A stretch of 64,000 bases of DNA from Sphagnum magellanicum (lineage: Eukaryota; Streptophyta; Sphagnopsida; Sphagnales; Sphagnaceae), in the NCBI GenBank assembly GCA_021904315.1, contig CM038924.1:12264026-12328025 (forward strand), written 5' to 3'. Position 1 is the stretch's first letter. Each line of letters opens with the position of its first letter. Shown here piece after piece: positions 1 through 11,135 of the stretch. Position numbers and translations under genes: made by a program. The notes under the pieces were generated by a model. That model did no database searches. It was not told where the DNA came from and saw only the letters and a program-made list of their open reading frames with translations.

Positions 1-192
1 AGGTGCAGCAGTGGGACATGAGTAATTAGTAGTAGTACATCACAATCCCGGAATCATCAGTTCATCAATTATGTAAATCTTGCAACTAATTAGAGAGGAA
101 AAATAATATATGTCTTGAGTTCTGGAATATGGCTCAGTGGGCGTACTGATCTTAAGATTTACAAATTTTTTTTGGGTTTTTTTTTCCCTCCC

Positions 193-987
193 TTAGGCCC
201 AGTCCCACCAAGGGGTAGCTCCTGCTTTGTCGTCCAATTGCGACAAAAAGTAGTTGCAAGACTGATCGACATATTCAGCTTGATAGTTGCTGCAGTTCCC
301 AGCTGCAGCTGCTGCATCTAGTTCCAGTTTGATATTCGCTGCAACGCCGGCGGAGCGGTGGTACTGCAATTGGGGAGATGATAGCACACGATCTGCCGCG
401 CCGGCGGCGCACATGAGATCATCGCCGCCGCCGGCTGCAGCAACTTGTAGCAAGCAGCTAGCTGGATCCATGAAACATTGATCATCTGCGCTGCCGGGAT
501 TATTCAAGTGCTGGCAGCTGGTTACAGTGCCAGCGCCTGCCTGTTGATCTGCTGCTGCAGTGATGATCGACACCTGCTGCAATTTGTAGTTGTCGATAGT
601 ACGTGGACTATCTGTGTCTAGAATTTCACTGGAATTGCTGGCTGAAGTACTTGTTGTCTGGTGCTGCTCTAGTTTCTCGGCCTTGAGAATCGATGCCGGA
701 ATTTCGACGGTCGGACTAGTCGAAGCCTGCTGCTTCCATTGAGAATCAGCAGGTCTAGTTTTTAGTACGACCTCAGTCGATGCATCAGTCCTGATCATCG
801 ACTCGGACTTCACCTCGACCTGCACCTGCTGCAAGTCCGCTCCTCGAGATAGCTTAGCCCCGGAAGGATCTGTTGTCTTAATCTTCACTCCAGAAATTGC
901 AGATGGTTCCACATTCTCATACTGATCGCGTGACTGATCCGCCATGTTAATACTTTGTTGTGTCGACTTTCCTGTCAAGTGTTGTAT
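193..987 (-). CDS. HD-Zip I exon 3 (zipper end and C-terminal region)
   Basis: Codes 264 residues and the TAA stop at 195-193. It begins with IQHL, which places the last zipper leucine in register. The rest is low-complexity Ser/Thr/Gln/Ala-rich sequence with an Ala run and an aromatic C-terminus, as expected for a transactivation region. The frame is open to 1008, but bases above 987 are intron. Confidence 0.85.
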   Translation of the reverse strand: MQHLTGKSTQQSINMADQSRDQYENVEPSAISGVKIKTTDPSGAKLSRGADLQQVQVEVKSESMIRTDASTEVVLKTRPADSQWKQQASTSPTVEIPASILKAEKLEQHQTTSTSASNSSEILDTDSPRTIDNYKLQQVSIITAAADQQAGAGTVTSCQHLNNPGSADDQCFMDPASCLLQVAAAGGGDDLMCAAGAADRVLSSPQLQYHRSAGVAANIKLELDAAAAAGNCSNYQAEYVDQSCNYFLSQLDDKAGATPWWDWA

Positions 988-2244
988 CTGGTCAATACAA
1001 CAAGCCAAGTTTGAATGTTATAACAGGGTTGTAGATATGAGATCAGCTGCATCTCTTAGGACATCTTCCCATTAGGCTGCTGTGCTCACAGTCATCTCAC
1101 AGTTCTACCCGTCAAGCATTAACCAATTGCCCGAGCTTGTAACTGAAAGTGTGACTCACCATATAATGACATCTGTCCTTTTTTTTTCATGAGAACATGT
1201 GTTCCTAGAGTTCTTAGCATGATTAATTAAATATTTTCATCGCAGCTGTAGATCTCCAATGGAAAGCGACTATCCCAGCAAGAAACAAGGCCCCATGTCA
1301 ATGACTTTCCATTAGGTTGCTGTGATCACAGTTACACTGCTTGCTTGTAGATGTGATCATAGCATCCTAATGGAAAGAGACCCTTATTGTGACTGCTGGG
1401 CACAGTGTGCTTCCAATGAAGCAGTCTGCAGCAGCAACGAAGGAAATCTGCAGGATGGGATAGGTTTGCGGGTGAACATGTGCATAGATAGATATCTAAG
1501 GAGCTAGCATTCACCTCGGATTCAAGTTTTTCTTTCTCCAGGACGACGGCATCATACTCGCTTTTCAGTCGGTTGTATTCCTGGGACAAAACCTCGTAAT
1601 CTCGCTCCAGTTGTTTGGTTTTCCAGCGCGCCCTTCGGTTTTGGAACCAAACTGCGACTTGTCGGGGCTGGAGACCCAACTCCTTGGCTAGCTGCATTTT
1701 CTTCTCAGGCTCTAGTTTGTTCTCCAGCTCGAAGTTTCTCTCCAGCGACTTCACTTGCTCAAATGACAGCCTTCTTTTCTTCTCAACGTTGCTCATGCTG
1801 CAGGGAGAGCAGTCGTCCATGCCATCGTCCAGCCCCATGAGCGCTTCTTCTCCTCCTAGTCCAGGTGATGATGATCCATGATCAACAAATGAAGGATAGC
1901 TGAAAGACCGCTTCATGCCACAACCCACCACCGCGTCTTCTAGACCGCCAACTGATGAATGGCCCGGAACTGCAGCAAGCAAGTCACCTAAGGTCAGAAA
2001 TCACGTAGATCGAGCCCAAGAACTTCCTTCAATATAATGACCGGACATGCATTGTCCTCAAAACGAAAAGTTAGCTTGTGAGATTCCCAGTTCCTACTGC
2101 AGCCATCTCCGCGACCAGCTCACCTTGTAACCCCATGGGAGTGCAGGAAGCTAACATCGCCACCAGTGAGTCGCTGCCGGGGGTATTATCGTTCCGCATC
2201 AGCATCATATTTTGCGCACCGAATCCCCGCATGGTGGTTGCCAT
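193..2244 (-). CDS. HD-Zip class I homeodomain-leucine zipper transcription factor (3 coding exons)
   Basis: Nuclear DNA-binding regulator; class I members bind pseudopalindromic CAATNATTG sites as dimers and commonly act in stress, light and growth responses (family knowledge). Coding exons are 2244-2124, 1987-1515 and 987-193; both introns are GT-AG. They give 462 residues. The homeodomain spans about residues 109-168, with the recognition-helix motif [10 protein letters not shown] beginning near 154. It runs directly into a zipper with heptad positions L167, L174, L181, V188, L195 and L202. L202 appears only with the acceptor at 988, which supports that junction. There is no CPSCE motif after the zipper, so class II is unlikely, and no START domain, so not class III or IV. 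The protein ends in PWWDWA, like the aromatic C-terminal motif of class I proteins. I chose the ATG at 2244 because it is the first in frame after a stop at 2277 and has A at -3 and G at +4; ATGs at 2232, 2208 and 2205 are alternatives. Confidence 0.9.
1305..1377. repeat. Hairpin-forming inverted repeat in HD-Zip intron 2
   Basis: Arms 1305-1329 and 1353-1377 are 25 bases each and match as inverted copies at 23 of 25 positions, with a 23-base loop. A related segment lies at about 1065-1091 in the same intron. It could be a small MITE remnant or a structured intronic element. Confidence 0.65.
1515..1987 (-). CDS. HD-Zip I exon 2 (homeodomain and most of the zipper)
   Basis: Holds the full homeodomain and the first five zipper heptads. 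The acceptor is the AG at 1989-1988. The donor is GTGAAT after GAG at 1515, phase 0. The open frame continues past this donor to 1332, but those residues lack heptad leucines and are intronic. Confidence 0.88.
2124..2244 (-). CDS. HD-Zip I exon 1 (N-terminus)
   Basis: Codes 40 residues plus one base and carries the start. The donor after G2124 reads GTGAGC. The frame continues into exon 2 across a phase 1 intron of 136 bases. Further in-frame methionines occur at 2232, 2208, 2205, 2199 and beyond, so translation could also begin a few codons downstream. Confidence 0.8.
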
Positions 2245-2263
2245 TTCCTGAACGACCCAGCAG

Positions 2264-2290
2264 CTACAACAACACTAATAGTCCGACCAT
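2264..2290 (-). other. Short upstream ORF in the HD-Zip leader
   Basis: ATG at 2290-2288 opens an 8-codon frame (MVGLLVLL) ending in TAG, 19 bases before the main start at 2244. Other upstream ATG triplets lie near 2311, 2342, 2373, 2472, 2596, 2616, 2726, 2740 and 2771 on the minus strand. Whether it matters depends on where the transcript begins, which the sequence does not show. Confidence 0.4.
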
Positions 2291-3042
2291 GGATTCAACA
2301 GTCTAGCACATACAAACCCTTGAAGCTTAGATCTGTACACATTAGACAGAGATGGTGGCACCTACAAACCCATCTAGATCAGTTCCACGCTTCTTCCTAT
2401 AAGATAACTACAAATACTGGAGATTCAGCAGGGGTATAAACACTAGAGTATTCTTCAGTACAAGAACCACATGATATGAGCTAATTAGAGCAGCAGCAAT
2501 CAACCCAGCTAGGAAGAATTAGCAACAGCAGCAATCTCAATATGGTCTATGATACTAGAGCTATAACTGATGATCTAGTTCTGCTTCCGGTGATCATCTA
2601 ATTTCGACTGAATCATGTTCAATCTCTTAGAACTTCAGAAGATCAGTCACTAGCTGCTCAGCAAAATGTCTGTCGGCACTCCAACAAATCCGCGAGTACA
2701 CAGCAGGCTACTGATGTAATGATCATCGGCAGCCAGCCATCTAGCTAGACGGCTGTTAGACTCTGAATCATCTGCAGGAAAGAGCTCGAGAAAGGGATGA
2801 TGCAACTTCGAAGCGTGGACTGCAACGGGACGGACTCCGGTGGTGCTGCTGCTCCTGCGCCAAAGGCTATGGGCGCTCGTGGTGCAAGTCAGTTGTAGCA
2901 GCAACTGAAGAAAAGAAAAGAAGGCAAAGGCCAGGTAGGAGGAGACCGGCAGGACAAGGGCAGTGCAGGGCGGGGCAGGGTCCCAGTGGTTTGCTTAGCA
3001 GCTGCGTGGACGGACAGGGCTGCTACTGCCTAGCACCTAGGC

Positions 3043-3048
3043 TATATA
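3043..3048 (-). promoter_or_regulatory. TATA-like box of the HD-Zip gene
   Basis: The minus strand reads GGTATATAGC, about 800 bases upstream of the chosen start. A start site about 30 bases downstream would give a leader of roughly 770 bases with a TC-rich stretch at 2905-2935, common in plant leaders. A leader intron cannot be excluded. Confidence 0.45.
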
Positions 3049-5145
3049 CCACGGCTGTCCACTAAATTCCAAAGCCAGGCTGTTGAAGTGTTATTATTAT
3101 GCCTTGGCCAAACCAGCCCACTAAACTACTACCCCCTACCAAAATTTTGCGAACGGCGTCAGTCAGCAGTCCAACCACACTAGGTACCACCATCTAGTTA
3201 AAACTTCAAACTCCAAATTCTTCTTACTTGGTACCTAGAATCTTTTTTCAATATCCAGTCTCAAGTTTACTGAAATACAAAACCTGTAGATATATATAAA
3301 AAAGGATGGAAATCCATTCACAAAAAGTACAAGGCATGTCAAAGCAAATGTAAACACACTAAAGAAAAACCAAAACAGTAGTACTGAAGTAGAAGACCTA
3401 ATGTTTAAAGGCCATCCTCTGCCACAAATCAACTAAGTGATGAAGACGCACTAGCTGGTATGTGTGGAAGAAATGAAAAAAATTTCAACGGGTGACAGCC
3501 CGTTGAAAAATTACGATGGCTTACACATGTTGGAGGATTATCAACACTCATGGCCTATAATAAGATATAAACATTGAAAGTACCAAGGAGATCTATTGAC
3601 GATGAGCTATACTAGCATGTACACAAAAAAACTCTAAAATCTTACTTTGGTTGTTGCTAAACTAACATCTATATGAATATGCCCAGCATGAAAACTAAAA
3701 TTTTAAAAATTCTTTCATTCATGAATGTTTTTCACTATTTTAAATCATTCACTAGTGATATGTCTCTTGAAAGGTATTTTTAAACCTAGGAAATGTATGT
3801 TAAATTTGACCTTTGAGATCATGAGCCTATTATCAACGATGGTAATTTGTTTGATTTGTTTTGTGTTGTCAAAATCTACCAATCATGAGCACCTCTCAAT
3901 GGTATTTGTAATGTTGGAGAGCCCTCAATGAGTAGTGTTGCACGAAGGTGATTTTGAAATGTTTAGACCTATGATGCAAGAGTTATTGAATATTGAAAAA
4001 AAATTGCCATTGAAAATTCAATAAATTTAAAACTAAAACTAATTTAGAGAAAGTGGGGATCTTGGTATTGCTAAAAAGCTCTCAATTAATCAGTAGGGTT
4101 CTATAGAGGTGATTCTGTACTATTTAGACATAAGGTGTGGGAGATATAGAATTTGAATAACTTTTATCACTAGAAAATCAGTAAAAGTCCACAATTAAAA
4201 TTGGATTTCAGACTTAGGTTTAAAAAGGTGTACCATTCAATATTCTGATATGTGCTTAATGGAAAAGGCCACACTATTTTGTTTAAGTATACATGATACA
4301 TCTATAATATTTGGAAGCAACCCAAAAAACTTTGGGGGTTTGAGCTTCACCATGGTACCCAGTGTAGGCACTGATTCACCCAAACCTCACTTCAGTAGGT
4401 GAGGGTACCCCTGGACGTGAGATCAAATTTAACATTTCATGGGTTAAATATAGTCACCAAGAAACCACACTCAAAAGACCTGGCCCCTTGTCTTATGATA
4501 GCCAAAAAAATACTCATTTTTTATTAACTACAGAGGAGGGGGGTTTTTGAGTGGAGTTTTCCTTCTCTTTTTTATTTTCTTGTACAAATCTTGTGGCCAA
4601 GTTTATGGCCTGTACCTGGGACACCTCCCTTCATGATGAGGACCTGACCCATTAGACATTGACATTGCCAATAGAGATACCCATTAATTGTGAAGGTTGT
4701 GTTTGCAAAGTCTGTGTTTGAAAGATAGCAATTTTCTCTTTCTTGCTTGGGAAGAATTTGTGCGTTGAGAAATCGTTTGGAGCCTCTGAATTCAGCAACA
4801 TCAACAGGCAGGCCAGTTATATAGTCTGAGCCCTCTAAATGAAAGGGTTTAGGGGGTGGGGCATTTTATCATTTCAACCAAATTTTAATGTAGTTTAAAT
4901 CCACATAACCTGCATTTCCAAGGGTAAAATCCACAAGAAGAGAAAAATTCATGCATATGGGTCTAACAAACATTTCTTACAGAAGGTCTGTCAAGTTACT
5001 AAAAATAAGAAGCTAAATAAGTATATCACTTCAATCCCTCCTTCTACATGTTGAAGTTTGCTTTGTAGAATCTCCACACTAATGCATTGAATATACCCTA
5101 AACTCCACAAAATATTGAATAAATTTCTTTATGGACATCCTTCAA
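3049..5145. other. Intergenic, no gene seen
   Basis: AT-rich DNA with no coding-like frame. One short dispersed motif at 4348-4382 recurs elsewhere in the window (see the four-copy motif finding). Confidence 0.6.
4348..4382 (+). repeat. Dispersed 35-40 bp motif, copy 1
   Basis: Reads CATGGTACCCAGTGTAGGCA followed by a TTCACCCA-type end. Similar segments occur at 13781-13814 in the same direction and at 5915-5951 and 19285-19325 in the opposite direction. Probably the conserved end of a decayed element family. Confidence 0.45.
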
Positions 5146-5520
5146 GAGCGACTCCACCTGTGCTCAGTATGTGACCCTGCACATTAAAATAGGATGAAAA
5201 TAAGTCAACCATGCCGTTTTGGCTCAGCAAAATGATTTCGGACTAACATTTTTGCAAAGTTTGCTCAGACTAGTACGAGGTACAGCAAAGCCTAACACAT
5301 GCCAAAGAACAGTAATAAATATGATTTGACTGGTACCTATTCCCTGTTTTTGATTGGCCAATCATAATGATTAGTCGAGATGGTTGCCATTGATACTGCC
5401 CCACCTCTTTATAGTCCCAATTTTAGTTTCATGGGCGGGGTTCGAATTAAATAAATAACTAAAGTTGGATGTGAGAATTAGTTTTGCAGGATCGCATACA
5501 GAACTTGGCTGGAGATGCTC
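5146..5520. mobile_element. Tourist-like (PIF/Harbinger-type) MITE, copy 1
   Basis: 375 bp non-coding element. The left end (GAGCGACTCCACCTGTGCTC) and the inverted right end (GAGCATCTCCAGCC...) form imperfect terminal inverted repeats of about 35 bp that include a shared CAGTATGTGACCCTGCA-type core. It is followed by TAA at 5521-5523 and preceded by CAA, a likely decayed TAA duplication. Its interior matches the two copies near 46.4-47.1 kb. End sequence and TAA preference fit PIF/Harbinger MITEs. Confidence 0.75.
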
Positions 5521-5523
5521 TAA

Positions 5524-8500
5524 CAATTGTGAGCAGCATTTGGCATATCAACCAAATGACAAAAATCCAGAATTATATATTTTCCCTCATTATGCAATTC
5601 TACATCCCCAGAGTGCCACAAAATCCCCTCACTATCATTATCTTCCAATTTTTCAGAACAACATGGCACATTATGGTCAAAATTTTCGATTGGCCTCCCA
5701 CCCAAATCTATAGTGCACAAATGCTTTTGGTGGATATTTATCACAACTAAATAAATAGCGAAATTTGAAAAATTATATGTAGGTTAGCTAGATTCATGAC
5801 AATCTAACATTCTGACATTTTAGGGCTAATCTTCTCGGAAGTAAATGTTATCATTTGGATGTATTCTACAAGTCATGGGGGTCACATAAAGTAAGGAAAG
5901 GGTGAATCTGGACTCTCCTGGGCGAACCAGTACCTACACTGGGTAATCATGGTAAAAATCAATGTTGACCAATTTTGGTTTTCTGATGGCAGATCCAGTT
6001 CTGGGTTTGGTTATCTAAGAACCAGGCCCAATGGGTCTCACATGGGTCAAGACCAGTGTTGGGTGGTTCTTTGAATCTGTAAAGAATTGTCTGCTCCAGT
6101 TTTGAAAAACTTTCGTTATAAAAAAATTGTCAATACTAATTCATTCAAAAACCTCAAAGAATCGATGGTTGGTTTTCATAAAAAAATTAGCAAAGCACCA
6201 ACAAAGAACTGACAATTCTTTAATCAGTTCATTCACTTTTTTTTTCAAATTTGAAAAGCACAATTATAGGGTAAACCCACCACCAAACAGAAGCCAGTCA
6301 GCGAGCACCCATGTAGTGCAGCAATTTGTAGTTTGTTGTACACACCTATCTTTTATATAAAAACAATAGACCAGAATTCAGTTTGGGATGACTTTGAACA
6401 ATTATATGCATTGATAATTTCTTCCCAACAACTAAAGATATATGCATTTCAAACATACCTTGATTTGTCATACTTCCTTGAAAGTTGAACAAAATATAAA
6501 AAATTCAAGTTTGTACCTCTTGTAGTGCTAGATAACACACCTCTAACATGTTGGAGGTTAGGACTAGGGGGATTTAGATCATGATGATCAATGTCCCTTA
6601 TAGGAGGCAAAATGGACTATAGGAAAAACCAAGCCAAGATAAGGAAAATATCCCATCATCTTTTAAATAAGAACCAACAAAAAAACATTAAAAAGTTAAT
6701 AAATGCAATCCTCTAATCACTAAAGGCAAATGGACTAGTGAAGCATTGGAGGAGGCCATGGATGCAATTCAAAATGCGACAACTTCATTGAGGAAGGCAA
6801 ATAGGCGCTGGAACATTCCTTTCACCTCATTGTTTGATCATTTGAATGGGAAAACAAAATACAAAAAACCTGGACCAATAGGCATGTTAATAGTAAAAGA
6901 AAATCAAGTTGTGGTTACTTAGGTTCTAGCTATGCAATAAGTTGGGCTATTAATTAATCTACAACAATTAAAAATGAAAGTGGGAGAATGAGCTCAAATA
7001 AGGTTAACACCTTTTCGAGGAGGGGTACCAAGGGCCGTTTGGTGGTACTAATTCAAAAGGAAACATCCTAAGCTCAGCATTTGTCAAGCTAAGGGATTGG
7101 ATATTAATTGAGCACAAGGTTTAACAATTTAATTTTACCAAAGCTTCTATTAAAACTTATAGTCATTTTACAACAAACATGCAATTATGTTGTAAACTAT
7201 ATCTAGAATTTTGATGAAACAAGCATTCAAGCAAGAAAATAATCAAAAGTAAGGGTTTTTACACAACAAGGTTCCCACTAAGTGTACACATTATCCCGAA
7301 ATCCAAAGAGTGGTTGACTACTAACTATGTGGTCAATGGAGTAATAACAACATTGCTAAGGTTTTACGTATTTGGAATAGAGAGGATACATTGTAAGTAT
7401 AAAGAAGTGGAAGACAAAAAAACAAACCTAACAACATACAATGGGCCTAAGCAGAATTAGATTTTTTGGCACCCTACAGCAAATAACATCTCTTGACCTT
7501 TTCTCTCGCTCCCATTTCATAGAAAACTCTTGCAATTCACTGCTTTCAACAAAACCAGCTTATGCATACACAAATTGGCAAAGCTGTTATAGAATCTTGA
7601 ATTTACACCACACATCCACATGTATGGCTAGAAACCATTAACTACCCAACTCCAATGCATATCATAAAAAATCAAGAATCTATCAAAGTATGGCCTTTGA
7701 AGTTAGAACTCTCAAGGTTCATTCGATCCATTTGAGCTGTTAACCAATTCCCCGCTGAATGGAATAATGCAGTGTACCTCCACTCTTCTTGTCTAAAAAC
7801 CTAAGACCTGGAGACTCTTGAATCTAAATGTATTTTGAATCACCTGACTTTGAGCAGAAGATACTAGGCTTGTCTAAAGCCATTCAATGGGACAGACTTT
7901 TATGCAAGAATGGACAACAAATTTTTCCCTTCAAGTCCTTTCTTCACTCTTGTTCTGTATACTCATTCTATCCGCCCTAAGGATACCCTTTGAAGTTTCT
8001 GGTATTCACTTCAACAACAGCCTACAACACAGACACAGAGTAATGCGACATGAACTCCCCATTCCAAAATGCTCATTATCTTCTATATGCCCCTTAGATC
8101 TATGACTCGGACCCCTCAATTCTTCATCATTCCTTGGCATCAACCCCTCATATCTATTCTTACAATGACTTTCACAACTATTCAGCAAAGTCACTGGCGT
8201 AGCGGAGAACTTTAACAAGTTAAGTAATCAGAGAACTACAACAACCAACCAAAACACATACCCAAGAGTGCCTACTTCTTTCTCCCTCATACTCCCTCTT
8301 ATGCTTCATGTTCCTTCACTTTTACCAAACCATCTTCAATGCAGTTCCCTCCTCCACCATCCATCGCACAATGCAGTTCCTATCCTCCATTACACACAAA
8401 CAAACAGAATAGCCTACCCATGCATTCCTTGCAGCAATGATGGAGAAATTCCCACCATAAGAATGCAAAAAGGTGATGGCTAATGAAAACAGTAAAACAA

Positions 8501-8601
8501 AACGAAACCCTAAAAAACATGTTGTGTTCACACTAATGTGGTGACCTACTATTTGGTCACAACATGACAATTATATACAACTTTGTAAATCAAAAACTTG
8601 T
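5524..8601. other. Intergenic, no gene seen
   Basis: AT-rich DNA with only short chance frames. The 5915-6125 stretch resembles 19285-19400 and is repeat-derived. Confidence 0.55.
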
Positions 8602-9545
8602 ATGGTTATGCAATCAAAAGCATGGATGACTACCTTCCTTTTCAAAGAGTTTGTGTCTTTTTTCAAAAGGTTTATACCAAGTGGAATATCCCTGACAAAT
8701 AAGCATTTGTTCATCTTGGATGGGCATGGATTTGATGTCACCCTTGAAGTAATTGGACAAGTTAAAGAGTTTGAGTTGGATATGATTACTCTACCTTTGC
8801 CTAAATTTCATGCGCTGCAACCTTTAAATGTAGCTTGCTTCAAGCCTTTTAAAATTACTTTCAGAAAGGAAATAAACATAACAATGGTTAGGAGGAAGTT
8901 CATTAAACCAAATAAGATAACATTGGTAAGGTGGGTAGACCTAGCATTAGACCTAACACTTACAAGAAAAAATATCATGTTAAGGTTCAAAGTTATAGGG
9001 ATTTGGCCATTTAACCCTAGGGCCATGGATTTAAAAACTGGTCCTAGTACTTTGTACACATTATAGAATCAAGCCAAGGAAGAAGAAGATTCAAAGTAAG
9101 AGGATGGTGAACAATACTAGATTAAACATATAGCTATAAAAAATTTCATCAACATAGGCCCAACAATAAAAGTTATAATTGTTAATATATTTAAAGAACA
9201 GCCTAGGTATTATATGTGAACATGCCTACAATTCTTATAATCACTAACCATGCATTTGTAATAGATTTAGAGAACATGGTTGAAAATTTGGGACAACCTT
9301 CATTGGATGAAACTGTAGAATTTAGAAATCTTGAAAGGTCAACTCAAGTGGCATTGGCACAAGGGTGTCACATTTTGATGTCATTGCCACACCTACCTAC
9401 ACAAAAGACCAATGGAAGAAAACCATTAGTGGAATATTCTCAAAACCATTTTATAAGTTCAAAGAAAAATTCGAGGATTATGCGACAAAAAAAAATGGAT
9501 AAAAAGGTCACAAAACATATCAAAAAAAGCAAAAGGAAAAAATAA
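8602..9545 (+). pseudogene. DDE_1 (pogo/CENP-B-like) transposase fragment, frameshifted
   Basis: The first frame (8602-9066, 154 residues) resembles the C-terminal half of the DDE_1 endonuclease domain. It has the motif HLFILDGHG, with D40 at the usual second catalytic Asp, then HALQPLNV, where the third catalytic Asp (LQPLDV in the family) is Asn at residue 76. A GIWPFNPRAMD segment follows, typical of the region after the domain. A second frame (9216-9545, 109 residues) looks like the lysine-rich C-terminal tail and lies in another phase, with stops between. The N-terminal helix-turn-helix and the first catalytic Asp are missing. This is a dead relic. The family is recognised from motifs only. 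Confidence 0.65.
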
Positions 9546-9570
9546 ATAAATAAATAAATAAATAAATAAA
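9541..9570 (+). repeat. (TAAA)n microsatellite
   Basis: Uninterrupted tetranucleotide run of about 30 bases just after the transposase relic. Confidence 0.9.
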
Positions 9571-9817
9571 ACACTTATTGTGTTTACTATAATTTTTAAA
9601 ATATTTATAAAACAACAACAAGCCAATTTCTTTACAACTTGGTCATCTTCAACAATTAGAGAGGTAGGAGACAAATTTCATTACAATTTCAAGGCAAGTC
9701 TGCGAGTTCACCCTTTTAAATATAAAGGTGTGAATCTTCATGAAATAACATAAGTGTAAAAACAAGTTCAACAATGAGCACTTGTTTGAATGCGAACCAA
9801 AAAGGAAGTTACAACAT

Positions 9818-10734
9818 TAACGCACCCCCACATTCCTTGAAAGACTCAAATGTGAGTCCAAAAGTGAAAACAATGGAAGAAAAAAAAGTTAGTGTACGTT
9901 TTTTAACTTGCAGCATTTCGAAGGTAAAAAGGCGTGTTAGAATTCCAAAATGGGGACTAGGATGAATGATAAGTGAATCAATTATTCACATGGACCTATA
10001 CAACCCAAACAACAAGTTGGTTAGTGCATCATTGGAACATTTTTTATGCATAAACGAACCACAAGCATGTGTGGACTCATAAGATTCACCACGGCTCAAA
10101 CTTGGGAGAAGACACCACCTTCCCCCTTATAATATTTTTTGTGATTAACCACCCGAGCTACATCCAAATGTCATTTTGTCTCGGGACTCTCAAGTTGGGA
10201 ATCCCGAAATTCCCAAAATTGGGACCCCCAACACTTTGGAAGGCCAGAACTTTTTATGCGGACCTCTGATTAAGGTGAGGTCTAAATCAAAGTTGTAGCC
10301 TTCATTGAGAACTTTCCAACAATATGTGGTTCGCCACCTACAAGCACGTATTTGAGGGCAATTCCTGACTTTTAGTGGTCGGAAGTCAAATTGGCATTTT
10401 GACTTTCGACTTTTTTTTGGGGCAAAACTTGTGTTTTAAGTTTTCAAATGGGTCATGCGAGCCCATTTTAGACATCTATGTTTTAAGAAATTTTCAATGG
10501 TATAAATTTTTTTTTAATCCAATGAATTTTGACCCCTAAAATACCTTTCGTAAAGATTTAGGAATCCATCGACACTCCAACTCCCAAAGTGAGAACCCAC
10601 TTGGGAATGTGTGAGTTCATTCCCTCACATTCTCCTAAACTCCCAAGAGCATGTAATGTGACTCCCATGTTTCCCTCTCGACCTACACCTTTGCAAAGGG
10701 CCTTGGTCATGAGCCCAAGGTTTAGGTCACAACA
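9818..10734 (-). mobile_element. Solo LTR of the chromovirus family, old copy
   Basis: 917 bp, flanked by AACAT at 9813-9817 and 10735-10739. Its + strand left edge (TAACGCACCCCC) matches the edge TGACGCGCTCCC of the full element at 51935. Its right edge (GGTCACAACA) matches GGGTTGCGACA. The middle shares many blocks, such as ATAAGATTCACCACGGCTCA with the segment before the CCACCTTCCCCC block. Many CG sites read TG or CA, as expected from long methylation decay. No internal region remains, so it arose by LTR-LTR recombination. Confidence 0.82.
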
Positions 10735-10774
10735 AACATCCCTACAAGAACCATAAATAAACAATTGAACTATC

Positions 10775-11135
10775 GGGGTGTAATAATTAAAAGGCGGAAC
10801 AATTGTAGTTGTGGATGAATAAAATGTTAAAAAGAACAACTAATGTTGTGGTGGAATAATTAAGAGAAGGAACAACATGTTGTGCTAAGGTGTAATAACT
10901 TGGAAGAAGAACAACTATAGTTGGGGTGGAAAAATTAAAAGAAAAAAAACATTCCTAAGGTGGAACAACTAGGAGGAGGAACAACTACTATTGGGGTGGA
11001 ATAGTTAAGAAAAAGACTAGGTGTAGCTAAAGATGAACAAGAAGTCAAAAGGAGCAATTGCTGTTAGGGTGGAATAATGAAGAAGAACAATTATTGGTGG
11101 GGTGGAACAACTAAAAGGAACAATAGCTACTGTTG
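10775..11135 (+). repeat. Degenerate 37-bp minisatellite, about 10 units
   Basis: Successive units follow the pattern GGGTGGAATAATTAAGAGG then AACAACTATTGTT, each 33-38 bases long. It starts 40 bases after the solo LTR. Short open frames across it come from the repetition and do not look coding. Confidence 0.75.

Noticed and set aside
1332..1514. Continuation of the homeodomain frame past the exon 2 donor
   Set aside because: It breaks the zipper heptads and a GT donor sits at the boundary; the acceptor at 988 restores the register.
193..1881. Plus-strand frames overlapping the HD-Zip exons
   Set aside because: Antisense shadows of real coding sequence, with no motifs.
2650..2904. 84-codon minus-strand frame in the HD-Zip leader as a conserved uORF
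   Set aside because: Its first codon is TTG and it contains no ATG, so it is not a usable uORF as it stands.
5465..5750. Three overlapping 74-88 codon frames near 5.5 kb
   Set aside because: They overlap each other on both strands and two cross the MITE edge; no motif.
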